From Stenotrophomonas maltophilia (GTDB taxonomy: Bacteria > Pseudomonadota > Gammaproteobacteria > Xanthomonadales > Xanthomonadaceae), in assembly GCF_004684085.1 (NCBI RefSeq), contig NZ_SRHZ01000088.1, forward strand, positions 1-64,000: a stretch of 64,000 nt of DNA. Direction: 5' to 3'. Shown here one piece after another: positions 61,195 through 64,000 of the stretch. The notes beneath the pieces are model-generated. The model ran no database searches. It saw only the letters and a program-made list of their open reading frames with translations, and had not been told where the DNA came from. Position numbers and translations under genes: made by a program. Numbering within the stretch: the stretch's first letter is position 1; each line of letters starts with the position of its first letter.

Positions 61195-61331
61195 AGTCGA
61201 GCCATGCTCGACTCACCGCGCAGCGCGCGGTGCGGGGAACCTCGATATCGGAACGAAGAGCAGTCGAGCATGGCTCGACTCTACAGAAAGCAATCTGCGA
61301 CGAACCGTCGCCGGGCATGGCCCGGCGCTAC
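61191..61331. repeat. SMAG pair and single SMAG unit
   Basis: GTAGAGTCGAGCCATGCTCGACT at 61191 and its inverted copy ending GACTCTAC at 61284 face each other, followed by CGCCGGGCATGGCCCGGCGCTAC at 61309-61331. They fill the gap between the deacetylase gene and the sugar porter and could uncouple expression of the two. Confidence 0.88.
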
Positions 61332-61345
61332 CACAGGAACTGCCG

Positions 61346-63121
61346 ATGACCGCAAGCACCGCTCCGCGCTGGCCCGTACGCTACCTGCTCTTCATCGGCG
61401 GCCTCGGTGGCCTGTTGTACGGCATCGATATCGGCATCATCGCCGGTGCCCTGCCCTACCTTGAGGCCACCGCCAGCCACGCCTGGCAGCTCAGCAGCCA
61501 GCAACTCGGCTTCGTGGTGGCGGCGGTACTGCTGGGCAGCGTGTTGTCCTCGCTGTTCGCCGGCATGGTCGCCGACCTGATCGGCCGTCGCGGCGCGATG
61601 CTGCTGGCCGGCCTGCTGTTCACCGCATCGATCCCGATCATGGCGCTGGCCTCCGGCTACACCCCGCTGCTGCTGGGGCGCCTGCTGCAGGGCATCAGTG
61701 GCGGGCTGATCGGTGTGGTCATTCCGCTGTACCTGGCCGAAGTGCTCAGTCCCGAACGACGCGGGCGCGGTGCGGCCATGTTCCAGTTGCTGCTGACCGT
61801 TGGCCTGGTGCTGGCGGCCCTGATCGGCCTGTACCACGCCCACGCAGTGGATGCCGCCACCGAAGCCGTGCGCTCGCTGCCGGTGGCACAGCAGGCGCAG
61901 GAACTGTTCACGGTGAAGGACCACGCCTGGCGCACCATCTTCTGGACCTGCCTGGCGCCGGGCCTGCTGTTCTGCGCCGGTATCTTCTGGCTGTCCGAAT
62001 CACCGCGCTGGCTGGTGCGCCGTGGCCGCATCGAGGATGCCCGTCGCAGCCTGCAGCGCGTCCTCCCCGCTGCCGACGTGGAGCCTACGCTGGCGCAGAT
62101 CCAGGCGCCGGAATCGAGCAGCAGCGGCAAGCGCGACCCCCTGCTCAGCCGCCGCTACGTGGTGCCGTTCGTGCTGGCCTGCGTGGTGCTGGCCTGCACC
62201 CAGGCCACCGGCATCAACTCGGTGCTGGCGTACGCGGTGAACATCCTCAACCAGGCCGGTCTGTCCGGCTCGGTGGCCAACGGCGCCGACGTGGCGATCA
62301 AGCTGCTCAACGCGGTGATGACCGTAGTTGCGCTGCTGCTGGTCGATCGCAAGGGCCGCAAGTTCCTGCTGATGCTCGGCAGTGGCGGCATCTGCGTGGC
62401 CCTGCTGGCGGCGGCCACGCTGTTCTTCCAGGCCGAGCGCGGCCGCGCCGATGTGCAGCCGCAGCTGCAGGCGGCGGTCAGCGGCGACGGCCTGCGGCTG
62501 GTGCTGGACGACGCGCAGTGGCAGCGCCTGGGCGGTGGCATCGACAGCGAAGGCCGACCGATGCAGCTGACGGTGTCGTACGCCTACGGCGACTTCACCA
62601 ACGTGCGCGCCCTGCGCAGCGACAACCTGACCGACCGCGAGCTGCGCGTGGAACGCGCGGGCACCGTGCAGCCGGACAGCGTCATCGGCGCGTTCTTCCG
62701 CACCCTGCACCTGAACCCCTTCGCCGACCCGGCCAGCGCCACGCACGCACCGCTGCGCATCGAACAGGCGCACATCGGACCGATCCCGCCGCCCGCGCAT
62801 GGCTGGGCCGTAGCCACCTGCATCCTGGTGTTCGTGGCCTTCTTCGCCGTGGGCCCGGGCGTGTGCGTTTGGTTGGCGCTGTCCGAGCTGATGCCCAACC
62901 GCATCCGCTCCAATGGCATGAGCATCGCGCTGCTGATCAACCAGTTCGTATCGACCACCATCGCCGCGATCTTCCTGCCCACGGTGGGGCACTACGGCTA
63001 CGCCAGCATGTTCCTGTTCTGGGCCGGCTGCACCTTCGTGTTCTTCCTGGTGGCCGCGTTCTGGCTGCCGGAAACCAAGGGCAAGTCGCTGGAAGAGATC
63101 GAAGCGCGGTTCGCCCGGTAA
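61346..63121 (+). CDS. Sugar-porter-family MFS transporter with a large periplasmic insertion
   Basis: A 591-residue sugar porter (MFS): FIGGLGGLLYGIDIGIIAGA in helix 1, DLIGRRGA between helices 2 and 3, SPERRGRGA after helix 4, SESPRWLVRRGR after helix 6, QATGINSVLAY in helix 7, and the C-terminal WLPETKGKSLEEIE. Between helices 9 and 10, where the family has a short loop, about 124 residues (362-485) are inserted, mostly beta-like, facing the periplasm. Family members are usually 460-500 residues. It is the likely inner-membrane GalNAc permease of the locus, although SMAG repeats separate it from the operon. Confidence 0.88.
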   Translation: MTASTAPRWPVRYLLFIGGLGGLLYGIDIGIIAGALPYLEATASHAWQLSSQQLGFVVAAVLLGSVLSSLFAGMVADLIGRRGAMLLAGLLFTASIPIMALASGYTPLLLGRLLQGISGGLIGVVIPLYLAEVLSPERRGRGAAMFQLLLTVGLVLAALIGLYHAHAVDAATEAVRSLPVAQQAQELFTVKDHAWRTIFWTCLAPGLLFCAGIFWLSESPRWLVRRGRIEDARRSLQRVLPAADVEPTLAQIQAPESSSSGKRDPLLSRRYVVPFVLACVVLACTQATGINSVLAYAVNILNQAGLSGSVANGADVAIKLLNAVMTVVALLLVDRKGRKFLLMLGSGGICVALLAAATLFFQAERGRADVQPQLQAAVSGDGLRLVLDDAQWQRLGGGIDSEGRPMQLTVSYAYGDFTNVRALRSDNLTDRELRVERAGTVQPDSVIGAFFRTLHLNPFADPASATHAPLRIEQAHIGPIPPPAHGWAVATCILVFVAFFAVGPGVCVWLALSELMPNRIRSNGMSIALLINQFVSTTIAAIFLPTVGHYGYASMFLFWAGCTFVFFLVAAFWLPETKGKSLEEIEARFAR

Positions 63122-63173
63122 CGGTCGGTCTTCGTCAACCTCCGCGCGCAGCGCGGGGGTGTTGGCGCGCCCG

Positions 63174-63644
63174 TCATTCGCCCGTGATGTGCCGGGCCAG
63201 CGCCTGCGCTTCGGCAACGCTGGGCAACCCGCTCAGCATCATCGATTCGCCGAACGGCCCCTGCACCGTCGCCACCATCAGCACGCGGCCATCCACGCTG
63301 ATCGCCGCACGCTGGCCGACCAGCGCTGCTGTGCCCTCGTGGATGCGCTGGTGCGCTTCAGGCCGATAGCGGATCTGCAGGCCGGGCTGCTGGCCCGCGT
63401 CCAGTACATAGCGCACATCGGCAATGTCGGCACTGCCGGCAATCGGCGGCTCGCGCAGGGCCAGGGTTTCGCCCTGCCACTGCACCGGTGTGCCCTTGCC
63501 GGCCGCATCGACCGCGCTCAGTCGCACATCCACGCCCGGGCGCGGCGCATGCTCCTTGCCGGCCAGCGCGCCGGGTGTGGCACCTGGCATGCAACCGCTC
63601 AGGCCCCATGCCGCCGCCAGCGCCAGCGGAAGCGCAACTCTCAC
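63174..63644 (-). CDS. Lipoprotein with SecDF P1-head-like domain
   Basis: A 156-residue predicted lipoprotein starting at a GTG at 63644 (lipobox LSGC, Cys at about 17). The C-terminal 100 residues resemble the P1 head subdomain of SecD: the pattern RIHEGTAALVGQRAAISVDG followed by RVLMVATVQGPFG and GLPSVAEAQALARHI closely follows SecD sequences, but the SecD membrane part is absent. The role of such free-standing domains is unknown; binding of unfolded exported proteins is a guess. It overlaps the HdeD-like gene by four bases and is co-transcribed with it. Confidence 0.72.
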   Translation of the reverse strand: MRVALPLALAAAWGLSGCMPGATPGALAGKEHAPRPGVDVRLSAVDAAGKGTPVQWQGETLALREPPIAGSADIADVRYVLDAGQQPGLQIRYRPEAHQRIHEGTAALVGQRAAISVDGRVLMVATVQGPFGESMMLSGLPSVAEAQALARHITGE

Positions 63645-64000
63645 TTCAGCTTCCGCAGCTTGAATGCCACCACCACCTGCAGCAACCCGTACAGCAGGCT
63701 GCCGATGCCGATCCACAGTGTGGTTACCGCCACGCCCGCATACGGGTTGGCCGCGAACAGCAGGCCCAGCACTACCGCCAGCACGCCACTGAGAATCAGC
63801 AGCCACTCGCCCTGGATCTGCTTGCGCACGCGGATCGCGAACACGATGCGATAGATGCCGGCCACCAGCAGCCACGCCGCCAGGAACAGCACCAGCACGC
63901 TGGCGGTGGCCAGCGGATTGATCACCGCCAGGATGCCGAATCCCAACGAGGCGATGGCATACAGCGCCAGCCATCCGCGCGAGGCACCACTGCCGCCGCT
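63641..64000 (-). CDS. HdeD-family membrane protein (5' end beyond window)
   Basis: The last 119 residues of a polytopic membrane protein running off the right edge of the window. The visible helices (AIASLGFGILAVINPLATASVLVLF, about 20 residues each) and the loop RVRKQIQGEWLLILSGVLAVVLGLLF match the HdeD acid-resistance family, which usually has six helices and about 190 residues, so about a third is missing. It overlaps the SecD-P1-like lipoprotein gene by four bases. Confidence 0.75.
   Translation of the reverse strand, partial: SGGSGASRGWLALYAIASLGFGILAVINPLATASVLVLFLAAWLLVAGIYRIVFAIRVRKQIQGEWLLILSGVLAVVLGLLFAANPYAGVAVTTLWIGIGSLLYGLLQVVVAFKLRKLK

Overview
The window is GC-rich chromosomal DNA of a xanthomonad, almost certainly Stenotrophomonas (maltophilia complex). 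The evidence is the dense GTAG-ended palindromes of the SMAG repeat type, a cyo oxidase beside MocR-type regulators, several TonB-dependent receptors, and xanthomonad-style lpxO, speA/speE and ubiK/comM genes. No insertion sequence, integrase, CRISPR array or rRNA was seen. There is one tRNA, Arg-CCG. Layout, 1-9.3 kb: PepSY proteins with a PhoP/PhoQ-type two-component system; divergent polyamine genes speA and speE; lipid A hydroxylase lpxO divergent from a small kinase-like protein; PII (glnB); ubiK. 9.3-15.2 kb: an accessory block between ubiK and comM. It holds a rifamycin ADP-ribosyltransferase (arr), DUF4279 and DUF998 proteins, orphan small proteins, a frameshifted gene and a strongly structured RNA-like leader. 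15.2-24 kb: comM, a 70-bp tandem repeat, a TonB-dependent receptor, a Cof-type phosphatase, ExoD, and a DUF2231/sorbosone-dehydrogenase pair. 24.2-26.6 kb: a secreted kexin-like protease without a prodomain, coupled to a secreted partner. 26.7-35.4 kb: SCO protein, cyoABCD, and a divergent MocR regulator. Beyond it lies a membrane thioredoxin-like cassette ending in a second MocR regulator; near-identical inverted repeats sit in both control regions. 35.5-47.5 kb: a receptor coupled to an exported PLP enzyme, a VOC protein, an M3 peptidase, lipoproteins, a YiiX-like hydrolase, a Gln/Asn-rich microprotein, an AtoE-type transporter, ubiA and the tRNA. 47.6-63.1 kb: the most notable region, a two-armed N-acetylgalactosamine locus. 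The leftward arm encodes an exported GH31 enzyme with carbohydrate-binding modules, a TonB-dependent receptor and an exported GH109 protein. The rightward arm encodes agaS, agaK, agaZ, agaR, a deacetylase and an inner-membrane sugar porter. The two arms diverge from a control region rich in CTTTC/GAAAG repeats. Together they suggest release of alpha-linked GalNAc outside the cytoplasm, import, phosphorylation, deacetylation, and deamination/isomerisation to tagatose-6-phosphate. 63.1-64 kb: a SecD-P1-like lipoprotein and a truncated HdeD-type membrane protein.
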